The notes beneath the pieces are model-generated. The model was not told where the DNA came from. It saw nothing but the letters and a program-made list of their open reading frames with translations, and made no database searches. A stretch of DNA of 64,000 bases from an uncultured Bacteroidales bacterium (lineage in GTDB: Bacteria; Bacteroidota; Bacteroidia; Bacteroidales; P3). The stretch spans positions 34,803-98,802 of the forward strand of contig CAJOIV010000002.1 in assembly GCA_905234665.1 (NCBI GenBank), in the 5' to 3' direction. The translations under genes were made by a program, and so were the position numbers. Below are positions 49,577-56,327 of the stretch, piece by piece (the first letter of the stretch is position 1; every line of letters starts with the position of its first letter).

Positions 49577-51148
49577 TCAACGGACAATGACGATGCGGCG
49601 GGCAGGATGGTTGCCAATGCGGACGAGGTAGGCACCTGCGGCAGGGACATCAAACCGTAGGGGCGTACCCCCGTGTACGCCAGTCCCCTGCCGTGTGGCT
49701 ATCCTCCGACCCATCAGGTCGTACAGGCAAACCTCCTCACCCTCGGCGCCAGTCACCACAATCTTGCCATCCTCGATATAGACTTTGGGGCCGTTGTCCT
49801 CCCCGTCAGCAGTCTCGATGCCCGTCTGCCCGTTGTCGGAGGCGAAGAAGGCCGTCAGCGTCATGCTGCCTGTGACGACGCAGGTGTAGGGATTCTGCGT
49901 GCTGCCGTCACTCCAGTGGTCGAAGTGGTAGCCGGTGCGGGCGGTAGCCTTCACGATGGCCACGGGGTCGTCGCACGACGGCTCCTGTAGCATCTGCACC
50001 GTCCCGTAGGCCAGATTGTCCGACGCCACATTGAAGAGGAAAGGAATCTCGTTGAAGTTGTGGAAATACGACCACCGCCCCGCATACAGGTTCGTCGTCC
50101 CGCAAGGGATATTGACCGTGATATTGGAGTCCAATCCCTGAAATACCATAGAGGAATGATAATCATTTAAATGATTTGACGTTACTTCTGTCTCTAAGAT
50201 AGGAGCTACACGCCCCATACAAGTAATTCTATCAATGCCATAGCAATTCATGAAACTGCCACCACCCATTGTTATTATACTTGGAGGTATCACCAATTCT
50301 CCAATTAGACCACAACTGAAGAACGCTTCGCACCCAATAGAAACAACATTTTCCCCCAAATTAACAGACATAAGTCGTAAGCATCCAGAAAAAGACCTAT
50401 TGCCTATTACGGTAACCGAATTAGGTATTGTAAGAGATGTCAAACCGACACAATCAGAACAAGCGTCGTGACACACTGTGGTTATTCCATTGGGGATTGT
50501 GAAACTTCCTGAATAAGAAACTGGTAATTTGATAAACAGTGTATTGTTAAATATTGGAGACGTTAGCCCTGTACAACCATGAAAAGCAAAATCCCCAATA
50601 GCAGTAACCGAATTTGTAATGGTTATTGACGTAATCCCTGAACACTGGCAAAACAAATTGCCAGGAATGTATTGAACATCTTCTCCAAACACTACATTTG
50701 TGATACTTGTTCCTGCACTAAAAGCAGGAACACCCCCAAAACCATCACTCCTATATCCATTTAAATCATTGCAATTTACTGCATTGTAATAAACGGAGGT
50801 CAAATTGGAGCAGCCATAAAAAGCCATATCTCCAATTCTCTTTATTGTCTTAGGTATTGTGACCGACTCAAGTTCTGTACACCAAGCAAAAGCCCTATCC
50901 CCAATTGATACCACTGCGTAATTATTTACACTATCTGGTATTATTAAATCACCTAACGGCATTGTATAACCAGACCAATTCTCTCCCCAATTATAAGATC
51001 TACCAGGAAAAACCACCTCCACACCATCACTCGTAATAGAGTAATAAAGAGTCTGTCCTGATGGTGCAACAGCAGAAAAATTGTAAGCATGAACAAATCC
51101 AAAAGTGGCAAAGGTGAGGAATGCGAGGGTGGATAATTTCTTTCTCAT
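49577..51148 (-). CDS. BspA-like leucine-rich-repeat surface protein with type IX sorting domain
   Basis: 523 residues from ATG 51148 (MRKKLSTLAFLTFATFGFVHA, signal peptide). Residues ~70-330 carry BspA/LRR_5 repeats of ~23 residues with the IP.SV..IG..AF..C..L..V consensus (SIGDRAFAWCTELESVTIPK, RIGDMAFYGCSNLTSVYYN, VIGNRSFSGCLRLMSVNLGE). One InlB-like repeat (YHFDHWSDGSTQNPY) and a Por/T9SS sorting domain (EVCLYDLMGRRIATR, VPAAGAYLVRIGNHPARR) follow. BspA proteins mediate adhesion to host proteins or other bacteria. The LRR part is strikingly AT-rich compared with the C-terminal part and neighbours, suggesting acquisition of the repeats. Confidence 0.9.
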   Translation of the reverse strand: MRKKLSTLAFLTFATFGFVHAYNFSAVAPSGQTLYYSITSDGVEVVFPGRSYNWGENWSGYTMPLGDLIIPDSVNNYAVVSIGDRAFAWCTELESVTIPKTIKRIGDMAFYGCSNLTSVYYNAVNCNDLNGYRSDGFGGVPAFSAGTSITNVVFGEDVQYIPGNLFCQCSGITSITITNSVTAIGDFAFHGCTGLTSPIFNNTLFIKLPVSYSGSFTIPNGITTVCHDACSDCVGLTSLTIPNSVTVIGNRSFSGCLRLMSVNLGENVVSIGCEAFFSCGLIGELVIPPSIITMGGGSFMNCYGIDRITCMGRVAPILETEVTSNHLNDYHSSMVFQGLDSNITVNIPCGTTNLYAGRWSYFHNFNEIPFLFNVASDNLAYGTVQMLQEPSCDDPVAIVKATARTGYHFDHWSDGSTQNPYTCVVTGSMTLTAFFASDNGQTGIETADGEDNGPKVYIEDGKIVVTGAEGEEVCLYDLMGRRIATRQGTGVHGGTPLRFDVPAAGAYLVRIGNHPARRIVIVR

Positions 51149-51159
51149 GATGTTGTTTG

Positions 51160-51446
51160 TTTTCTGTCTCGGCTCGGGGACGGGTAGATACAACAAGAAA
51201 GTGGAGCCATCCATTCTGCCTAATCTCTGACCGTTGGGCTTGGACTCCCATTGATGTGCAATAGTAGATAAGGCTTATGATACAACTCCACTTGGAGTAT
51301 TTCGTTTTGGGAACGAATACCAACCAAGTGAGCAATCACTTTCCTCTCATCCGACTATTGCTTCAGTGAAGTGTCCAAGTTCACGGTCAGCGGATTGAAG
51401 CGAAAATGCGCTTTCTCGGCAAACCTTTTCTGGCGGTTTGCGGGTG
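51160..51446 (-). promoter_or_regulatory. Candidate structured 5' leader RNA, copy 2
   Basis: Counterpart of 19086-19372. Conserved ends: 5' hairpin GCAAACC/GGTTTGC (51419-51441), AAAGCGCATTTTCG, then near the ATG AATGGATGGCTCCACTTTCT and CCCGTCCCCGAGCC. Covarying helices: 51227-51234 with 51383-51390 (CTGACCGT/ACGGTCAG), 51239-51245 with 51373-51379 (CTTGGAC/GTCCAAG), 51258-51265 with 51354-51361 (GCAATAGT/ACTATTGC), and hairpin CTTC-agt-GAAG (51361-51371). Inner hairpins ACTCCACTTGGAGT and GTATTTCGTT/AACGAATAC. It ends 12 nt before the BspA-like ATG. Role unknown. Confidence 0.72.
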
Positions 51447-51477
51447 CAAAAGTACAACTTTTTTCCGATATGGCAAA
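51447..51477 (-). promoter_or_regulatory. Promoter of the BspA-like gene leader
   Basis: TTTTGCCATATC (-33 region), 19-nt spacer, TACTTTTG (-7). Almost identical to 52306-52335. A GCGTGCC-gac-GGCACGC hairpin (about 51491-51507) followed by ACAAAACATTTTTT lies directly upstream, as at 52351-52371. Confidence 0.82.
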
Positions 51478-51511
51478 AAAATGTTTTGTGGCGTGCCGTC
51501 GGCACGCTACT

Positions 51512-51554
51512 GAAAAAGAAGTCACCACCGGCAGGATTTCCTGTCGGTGGTGAC
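51512..51554 (-). terminator. Terminator of the HEPN/MNT operon
   Basis: A 34-nt hairpin, GTCACCACCG-ncagg and its complement CGGTGGTGAC, followed on the minus strand by TTCTTTTTC, 33 nt after the HEPN stop codon. Confidence 0.85.
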
Positions 51555-51586
51555 TAGTAAAGAGGGTAAGGGGTAACCCCTTTTGT

Positions 51587-51985
51587 TCAGTCTTTCACCA
51601 TCGCGACAATGGTGTCAATCATCTCTTTTGAGGGGGAGAATAACGGTTCGATAAGTCCTCGGGTGGCATCGAAAGAGCAGTTGTAATCGCTTTTCTCCCT
51701 CATTGTCTGTAACAGCGTGAAGGTGTCGGAATGAGACTCTTGAAGAATGCCTGTTTTGATGTACGACTGTCTAAAAAGCATCCCCGCACCATGATGCGTC
51801 CTTACTTCATGTTTGTCATGTATCAACAACGAACTGATGGCATGGAACGCCGCATAATAAAGTCGGTTGGCAGCAGCATCCCAATAGCCATGTTCCCTCA
51901 TGACTTCTGCCTGTTCATAATTCACCAATGCTTTCTCTATTTCTCGATTGACTATGGTGCGGCGGTTTTCTTCACTTAGACTCAT
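51587..51985 (-). CDS. HEPN domain protein (HepT-like toxin)
   Basis: 132-residue all-helical HEPN protein. The catalytic-type RX4-6H motif is present as RLYYAAFH near residue 41, indicating RNase potential. In HepT/MntA modules the HEPN protein is the toxin and is modified on a Tyr near this motif by the partner nucleotidyltransferase. Its ATG overlaps the partner stop by 4 nt (51982-51985). A strong terminator follows. Confidence 0.88.
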   Translation of the reverse strand: MSLSEENRRTIVNREIEKALVNYEQAEVMREHGYWDAAANRLYYAAFHAISSLLIHDKHEVRTHHGAGMLFRQSYIKTGILQESHSDTFTLLQTMREKSDYNCSFDATRGLIEPLFSPSKEMIDTIVAMVKD

Positions 51986-52296
51986 ATCAATACGTGTTTT
52001 TCTCGAGAGACGTTGTCATAGAACGGGGTATAATAGTACCCCTTCCATTCTGGCTTTGAATAAACCTGGGGATTGATTTCGGCCCCAATATCCCATCCAA
52101 GTTCCCGAAGGGGTTTCTGGGTTAGATAATCGCCAAGGGTCAGGCTTTCTTTGTCTAACAGTATCAGCAGGTCGTAGTCGCTGTCGGGGCGGGCGTCGCC
52201 ACGGGCACGGGAGCCGTAGAGCCACAAGGACGCCCCCTCGGGCAAGACCTTCTTGCCGAGCTCCGTGATGCGCTGTATGACCTGTGCCTGTTCCAT
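51982..52296 (-). CDS. MNT-type nucleotidyltransferase (MntA-like antitoxin)
   Basis: 104 residues from ATG 52296 (MEQAQVIQRITELG). The minimal nucleotidyltransferase motif GSx10DxD is complete: GSRARGDARPDSDYDLLI near 36. By analogy it is the antitoxin that AMPylates the HEPN toxin. The -7 box is only ~10 nt from the ATG, so the mRNA leader is almost absent. An upstream in-frame extension lies inside the promoter and was rejected. Confidence 0.88.
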   Translation of the reverse strand: MEQAQVIQRITELGKKVLPEGASLWLYGSRARGDARPDSDYDLLILLDKESLTLGDYLTQKPLRELGWDIGAEINPQVYSKPEWKGYYYTPFYDNVSREKHVLI

Positions 52297-52305
52297 TTCA
52301 ATTTG

Positions 52306-52335
52306 CAAAAGTACAACTTTTTTCCGATATGGCAA
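52306..52335 (-). promoter_or_regulatory. Promoter of the HEPN/MNT pair
   Basis: TTGCCATATC, 19-nt spacer, TACTTTTG. Upstream at 52351-52371 is GCGTGCC-gga-GGCACGC plus a CACAAAACATTTTTT run, nearly identical to the arrangement at 51447-51507. Confidence 0.82.
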
Positions 52336-52390
52336 GAAAAAATGTTTTGTGGCGTGCCTCCGGCACGCAGGATGGAAGGGGTCAGACGGC

Positions 52391-52424
52391 TAACCCCAGA
52401 CTGCGCTGCGCTTGTCTGGGGTTA
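52391..52424. repeat. Hairpin element in the MntA-DUF4143 gap
   Basis: TAACCCCAGAC paired with GTCTGGGGTTA over a 12-nt loop, followed at 52434-52450 by GAGCCTC/GAGGCTC. Neither has a U-tract. They lie in the 372-nt gap 52297-52668, which holds no gene. Confidence 0.7.
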
Positions 52425-52464
52425 ATGGGATTGAGCCTCTCCGAGGCTCGGGGAAGAGTGGAAT

Positions 52465-52523
52465 ACAAAAACTCCGACTAAAAAGTGTATCTCTGAGACA
52501 AAAACTCCGACTAAAAAGTGTAT
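52465..52523. repeat. 26-bp direct repeats upstream of the DUF4143 gene
   Basis: Two exact copies beginning ACAAAAACTCCGACTAAAAA and ending GTGTAT, at 52465-52490 and 52498-52523, 33 bp apart start to start. A degenerate third (ACAGAAAGTGCGACTA) follows. Regular spacing suggests protein binding or a simple tandem duplication. Confidence 0.78.
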
Positions 52524-52592
52524 TGGAGACACAGAAAGTGCGACTACGATGAGAATCTCCTTCCAAGTGGCACTCGAGAAAAATAGGACAAC

Positions 52593-52611
52593 TTTTCATT
52601 GACAATGAAAA
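52593..52611. promoter_or_regulatory. Perfect 19-bp palindrome, candidate operator
   Basis: TTTTCATTG-A-CAATGAAAA lies directly upstream of the promoter of the DUF4143 gene, about 30 nt before the -7 box. A dimeric regulator site is the simplest reading. Confidence 0.65.
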
Positions 52612-52638
52612 GAAGTTTCCATTATCAATAAAAAGTCG

Positions 52639-52646
52639 TATATTTG
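52639..52646 (+). promoter_or_regulatory. -7 promoter box (TATATTTG)
   Basis: CGTATATTTGCAGTC with TTTCC about 20 nt upstream; 23 nt before the DUF4143 ATG. Confidence 0.72.
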
Positions 52647-52668
52647 CAGTCGAATTAAAGCCACACCT

Positions 52669-53886
52669 ATGATTAGCAAAACAATACTTGAAGAAGTGAT
52701 ATTATGGCAATTAGGCTCATCCAACAAAGCCACATACCAAAGGGATGCCCTATCCAAAATAGACTTCACCGCAATAAATTTCGCCCATATCATATCTGGA
52801 ATACGTCGTTGCGGTAAATCCACGTTGGTACAGCAGATAATGGAACAATATACTGACAGGTCTCTTTATCTCAACTTCGACACCCCGAATCTTTTTGGTT
52901 TTCAGATGAACGACTTTCGCGTGTTGGATGCTATTATTGCAGAAAGAAATCCCACATGGCTCTTCTTCGATGAAATTCAGGTTGTGACAGGATGGGAAGT
53001 GTATGTAAGAAGCAAACTGGAACAGGGGTACCATGTGATAGTCACGGGAAGCAATTCCTCCATGTTAAGCCGGGAACTGGGAACCCGATTGACAGGCAGG
53101 CATCTCAGCTACACGCTATTCCCATTTTCCTACCAAGAGTATCTTGGCTTTACCAATCAGATGAGCAATGCCGGTTCGTTGAATGAATACCTTTCTCATG
53201 GAGGTTTCCCCGAATATATTCAAACCAAGGAGCCTCGTATTCTCATAGACCTAATCAACGATATTCTTTATAGAGACATTTTAGTACGCTATAACATACG
53301 TGATGAGATTGCACTGAAGAGCCTCTTTGTATACTTGATGGGGAACATAGCAAACCGTGTGTCCGCCAACAAACTAACATCCGTCATTGGGGTAAAATCT
53401 CCTGTCACAGTCAGTGATTATTTCTCATACCTTGAAAACAGTTACCTGGTCAAGTTCCTGCCAAAATTCTCATATTCGTACAAGACGCAAGTGATGAACC
53501 CCAAAAAGGTTTACAGCATTGACTTAGGATTGCATCGTGTGTCCACTCCCTCCTTCTCGCAAGACCGAGGCCGTAAACTGGAGAACGAGGTCTTCCTGGA
53601 ACTGATGCGTATGGGGTATGACCTATTCTATTATAACGAGAATCAACATGAATGCGATTTTGTGTTATGCCAAAACAATTCGCCAATAGAAGTAATTCAG
53701 GTCTGCGATACTCTTTCTCACGAAAACGAAGAGCGAGAAATCAGAGGACTAGTCGAAGCTATGGCCTATTTTCACAAAGAAAAGGGTACAATACTCACAT
53801 TTGACCAAGAGGACTTGATGTTTGAAGGTGATAAAGAGATTCAGGTAATACCCATATGGAAATGGTTGAAGGCAAATCGGCAGTAG
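52669..53886 (+). CDS. AAA ATPase with DUF4143 domain
   Basis: 405 residues. N-terminal P-loop ATPase with Walker A GIRRCGKST near 46, Walker B-like TWLFFDEIQ near 105 and a sensor VIVTGSNSSMLSREL near 128. The C-terminal DUF4143 half contains an ENEVFLELMRMGYDLFYYNE and HECDFVLCQNN block of restriction-endonuclease-like appearance. These ATPases are abundant, often horizontally spread, and of unsettled function. AT-rich relative to its surroundings, with its own promoter and palindrome, consistent with acquisition. It follows HEPN/MNT but on the opposite strand. Confidence 0.9.
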   Translation: MISKTILEEVILWQLGSSNKATYQRDALSKIDFTAINFAHIISGIRRCGKSTLVQQIMEQYTDRSLYLNFDTPNLFGFQMNDFRVLDAIIAERNPTWLFFDEIQVVTGWEVYVRSKLEQGYHVIVTGSNSSMLSRELGTRLTGRHLSYTLFPFSYQEYLGFTNQMSNAGSLNEYLSHGGFPEYIQTKEPRILIDLINDILYRDILVRYNIRDEIALKSLFVYLMGNIANRVSANKLTSVIGVKSPVTVSDYFSYLENSYLVKFLPKFSYSYKTQVMNPKKVYSIDLGLHRVSTPSFSQDRGRKLENEVFLELMRMGYDLFYYNENQHECDFVLCQNNSPIEVIQVCDTLSHENEEREIRGLVEAMAYFHKEKGTILTFDQEDLMFEGDKEIQVIPIWKWLKANRQ

Positions 53887-53896
53887 GGGAATATGA

Positions 53897-55777
53897 TTAC
53901 GTGGGGTTGACTATCTCATCGAGCTCCAGCCACTGGAGCTCTTTTTCGTCCAGGAGGGCGATGACTTCGCCGATGCGGTTGGAGGCTTCCTGAAGAGTTG
54001 AAAGTTGAGAGTTGAGAGTTGAAATTTGGGTGGGGTCGGACAGTATCAATTCCAGTTGCTGGCGCTCTTGGGTGAGGGCCTCAATTTCCTCGGAAAGGGC
54101 CTTGTATTCCTGCTGCTGCTTGTAGGTGGCCTTGGATGGCGTCGTTGACACACTCCTCCGGCCTCTGGCCACCTCCCCTAACTTAGGGGAGGAGTTAGTT
54201 ACCTTCTGCGCAGCCTTGCGGGTGGCGAGATACTCGGTATAGTTGCTGTGGTAGTCCTTGATGCGGCCGTCACCTTCGAAGACGAAGATATGGTCGACGA
54301 TATGGTCCATGAAGCTGCGGTCGTGGCTGACGATGACGAGGCAGCCCTTGTAGTCCTTGAGGAACTGCTCGAGAATCTCGAGGGTGTAGATGTCGAGGTC
54401 GTTGGTGGGCTCGTCAAGGATAAGGAAGTTAGGGTTCGCCATCAGCACCTTGAGAAGGTAGAGGCGGCGACGCTCGCCGCCGCTGAGGTTGGCGAAGTAG
54501 TTATACTGCGTAGTGTCGTCGAAGCCGAAATAGGTGAGGAACTGGTGGGCACTCATCTCCTTTCCGTTATCCAGCTCTATCTGCTCCGCCACGTCGCGGA
54601 CAATGTCGATGACTCGCATGTCGTCGCGGGCAGTCATGCCCGCCTGGGTGTAGAAGCCGAACTGGATGGTCTGTCCCACAATGACACGGCCACTGTCGGG
54701 ACGCAGCTGCTCGGTGAGGATGTTGAGGAAGGTCGACTTGCCCACGCCGTTGGGACCCACGATGCCTATCTTCTCCCCGCGCTTAAAGACATAGGAGAAA
54801 TCTTCGATTAATGTTTGAGTGTGTAAATGTGAGAATGTGTTAGTGGCTGCCGCATCATTTTCACATTCACACATTCTCTCATTCCCACATTTATAACACA
54901 CGTTGTACATCTCGAGAATCTTGCCGCCGATGCGCTCGGTCTTGACGGTGAGTTGCGGGCGGGTCTCGTCGAACTTGGTGTGAGCCTTGGCCTCCAGCTC
55001 GTAGAAGGCGTCAATGCGGGCCTGCGCCTTGGTGCCGCGGGCCTGGGGCATCCGCCGCATCCAGTCCAGCTCGGTGCGGTAGAGGCTCTTGGCCTTCTCC
55101 ACCTCGATGCGCTCGTTGTACTGCCGCTCGGCCTTCTTGCGGACGTAGTAGTCGTAGTTGCCGCGGTAGTGATAGAGGCGACTGTTGTCTATCTCGAGGA
55201 TATCCTGGCAGACATGGTCGAGGAAATAGCGGTCGTGCGTGACCATGAGAATGGCCAGGCGCTGGCGCGAGAGGAACTCCTCAAGCCACTCGATCATCTG
55301 TATGTCGAGGTGGTTGGTGGGTTCGTCGAGGAGTAGCAGGTTGGTGTCGTCGAGGAGGATGCGGCTGAGGGCTACCTTCTTCTGCTCGCCGCCACTGAGG
55401 CTGTTCATGGGCTGGTCGAGCTTGTCGTCGAGCTTCAGCCGGCTGAGAATCTCCTCGATGCGCTGCTCGAATACCCACTCGTCCTCGTGCTCGGGTTTCT
55501 GAGCGGCATAGACGAAGCTGCGCACCGTCTGTTGCGGCAGCAGGACCGGCTGCTGCGGCAGGTAGGCCATGCGGGCGTCACCGCTGAAGGTGACGCGGCC
55601 GGCGTCGGGGAGGGTCTTGTCGGTCAGGATGTTGAGGAGGGTCGACTTGCCGTAGCCATTGCGGGCGATGAGGGCCGTCTTCTGTCCGGCATTGATGCCG
55701 AAAGAGATGTCCTCGAAGAGGACCTTGTCGCCATACGACTTGGAGAGATGCTCAACGGTAAGTAACGCTTCAGCCAT
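53897..55777 (-). CDS. ABC-F family ATPase carrying three repeat-derived insertions
   Basis: 626 residues from ATG 55777 (MAEALLTVEHLSKSYGDKVL), overlapping the upstream gene by 8 nt. Uup/EttA-type ribosome-acting ABC-F. ABC domain 1 has ALIARNGYGKSTLLN and LSGGEQKKVALSR; domain 2 has GIVGPNGVGKSTFLN and LSGGERRRLYLLK; C-terminal coiled coil EYKALSEEIEALTQERQQLE. Insertions: KCGNERMCECENDAAA with its flank at the start of domain 2 (Family B), NSSPKLGEVARGRRS in the linker (Family G), STLNSQLSTLQ in the coiled coil (Family A). The frame is intact and all ATPase motifs are conserved, so it is probably functional. Confidence 0.95.
   Translation of the reverse strand: MAEALLTVEHLSKSYGDKVLFEDISFGINAGQKTALIARNGYGKSTLLNILTDKTLPDAGRVTFSGDARMAYLPQQPVLLPQQTVRSFVYAAQKPEHEDEWVFEQRIEEILSRLKLDDKLDQPMNSLSGGEQKKVALSRILLDDTNLLLLDEPTNHLDIQMIEWLEEFLSRQRLAILMVTHDRYFLDHVCQDILEIDNSRLYHYRGNYDYYVRKKAERQYNERIEVEKAKSLYRTELDWMRRMPQARGTKAQARIDAFYELEAKAHTKFDETRPQLTVKTERIGGKILEMYNVCYKCGNERMCECENDAAATNTFSHLHTQTLIEDFSYVFKRGEKIGIVGPNGVGKSTFLNILTEQLRPDSGRVIVGQTIQFGFYTQAGMTARDDMRVIDIVRDVAEQIELDNGKEMSAHQFLTYFGFDDTTQYNYFANLSGGERRRLYLLKVLMANPNFLILDEPTNDLDIYTLEILEQFLKDYKGCLVIVSHDRSFMDHIVDHIFVFEGDGRIKDYHSNYTEYLATRKAAQKVTNSSPKLGEVARGRRSVSTTPSKATYKQQQEYKALSEEIEALTQERQQLELILSDPTQISTLNSQLSTLQEASNRIGEVIALLDEKELQWLELDEIVNPT
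53995..54030. repeat. Family A variant inside the ABC-F coiled coil
   Basis: GAGTTGAAAGTTGAGAGTTG units with G for A at one position. On the coding strand they give STLNSQLSTLQ, compatible with a helix. Confidence 0.7.
54150..54198. repeat. Family G repeat inside the ABC-F linker
   Basis: ACACACTCCTCCGGCC ... CTAACTTAGGGGAGGAGTT, the same arms as 2621-2704 with a shorter core. Translated as NSSPKLGEVARGRRSVS. Confidence 0.8.
54809..54893. repeat. Family B palindromic repeat inside ABC-F domain 2
   Basis: Left arm GTTTGAGTGTGTAAATGTGA, core TTAGTGGCTGCCGCATC, right arm TTTTCACATTCACACATTCT. Complete element read through in frame, giving YKCGNERMCECENDAAAT and following residues. Confidence 0.88.
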
Positions 55778-56327
55778 AGACTCCCTGTTCTTTTGCGCCC
55801 TTGTCGGCGATGACTTTGGCGGGGACGCCACCGAGGGTGACGTTGCTCCCAAACGACTTGTTGACCACCGCGCCGGCGCCCACTGCCACATTGTCGCCCA
55901 GAGTGATAGGGCCATAGAGCTTGGCTCCGGGACCGATATAGACATTGTCGCCCAAACGCGGGACACCGTTATAGTCGCCGATGCTGGTGGAAGGATGAAT
56001 GCGACAGTTGCGGCCAACACGCACGTCGGGATGGACGACGATGGTGCCGTAGTGCACGATGCAGAGGCCGGGACCGAAGACATTCTTGGGAATGGTGAAG
56101 CCGAGGCGCGTCGCCAGCCGGTGGTTCACCACCTCCAGCAAGAGGCACGCCGCCCGCTTCAAGGGGTTGCGACCGGCGGTATTGTGCAGATACTCTATCC
56201 GACGCAGGCGCAGCTGGAAACGGAGGCAGTCCATCCAAAGCCAGTTGTAGAACCCCACCTTGTCGAGGCGGTAGGCACGAAGGTCCTGTGCAACGTATTC
56301 TCTGTATGTCTTCTTGTCAGTAATCAT
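55770..56327 (-). CDS. Serine acetyltransferase-like hexapeptide acyltransferase
   Basis: 185 residues from ATG 56327. A left-handed beta-helix with hexapeptide repeats from ~90: GPGLCIVHYGTIVVHPDVRV, GRNCRIHPSTSIGD, NVYIGPGAKLYGPITLGDNV, and a terminal GVPAKVIADKGA. The N-terminal helical part (YREYVAQDLRAYRLDKVG) resembles CysE/EpsC-type serine acetyltransferases lacking the long N-domain. It could make O-acetylserine for cysteine synthesis or acetylate a surface sugar. It overlaps rarA by one base (TGATG) and ABC-F by 8 nt, so all three are co-translated. Confidence 0.85.
   Translation of the reverse strand: MITDKKTYREYVAQDLRAYRLDKVGFYNWLWMDCLRFQLRLRRIEYLHNTAGRNPLKRAACLLLEVVNHRLATRLGFTIPKNVFGPGLCIVHYGTIVVHPDVRVGRNCRIHPSTSIGDYNGVPRLGDNVYIGPGAKLYGPITLGDNVAVGAGAVVNKSFGSNVTLGGVPAKVIADKGAKEQGVYG

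Noticed and set aside
49384..49653. 89-residue minus-strand ORF downstream of the BspA-like gene
   Set aside because: Composition is unlike the neighbours, it overlaps the BspA-like C-terminus out of frame, and the meaningful frame here is the ABC-F fragment.
52390..52605. Small minus-strand ORF of 71 residues in the MntA-DUF4143 gap
   Set aside because: It is translated from hairpins and the 26-bp direct repeats, has repetitive residues and no ribosome-binding context.
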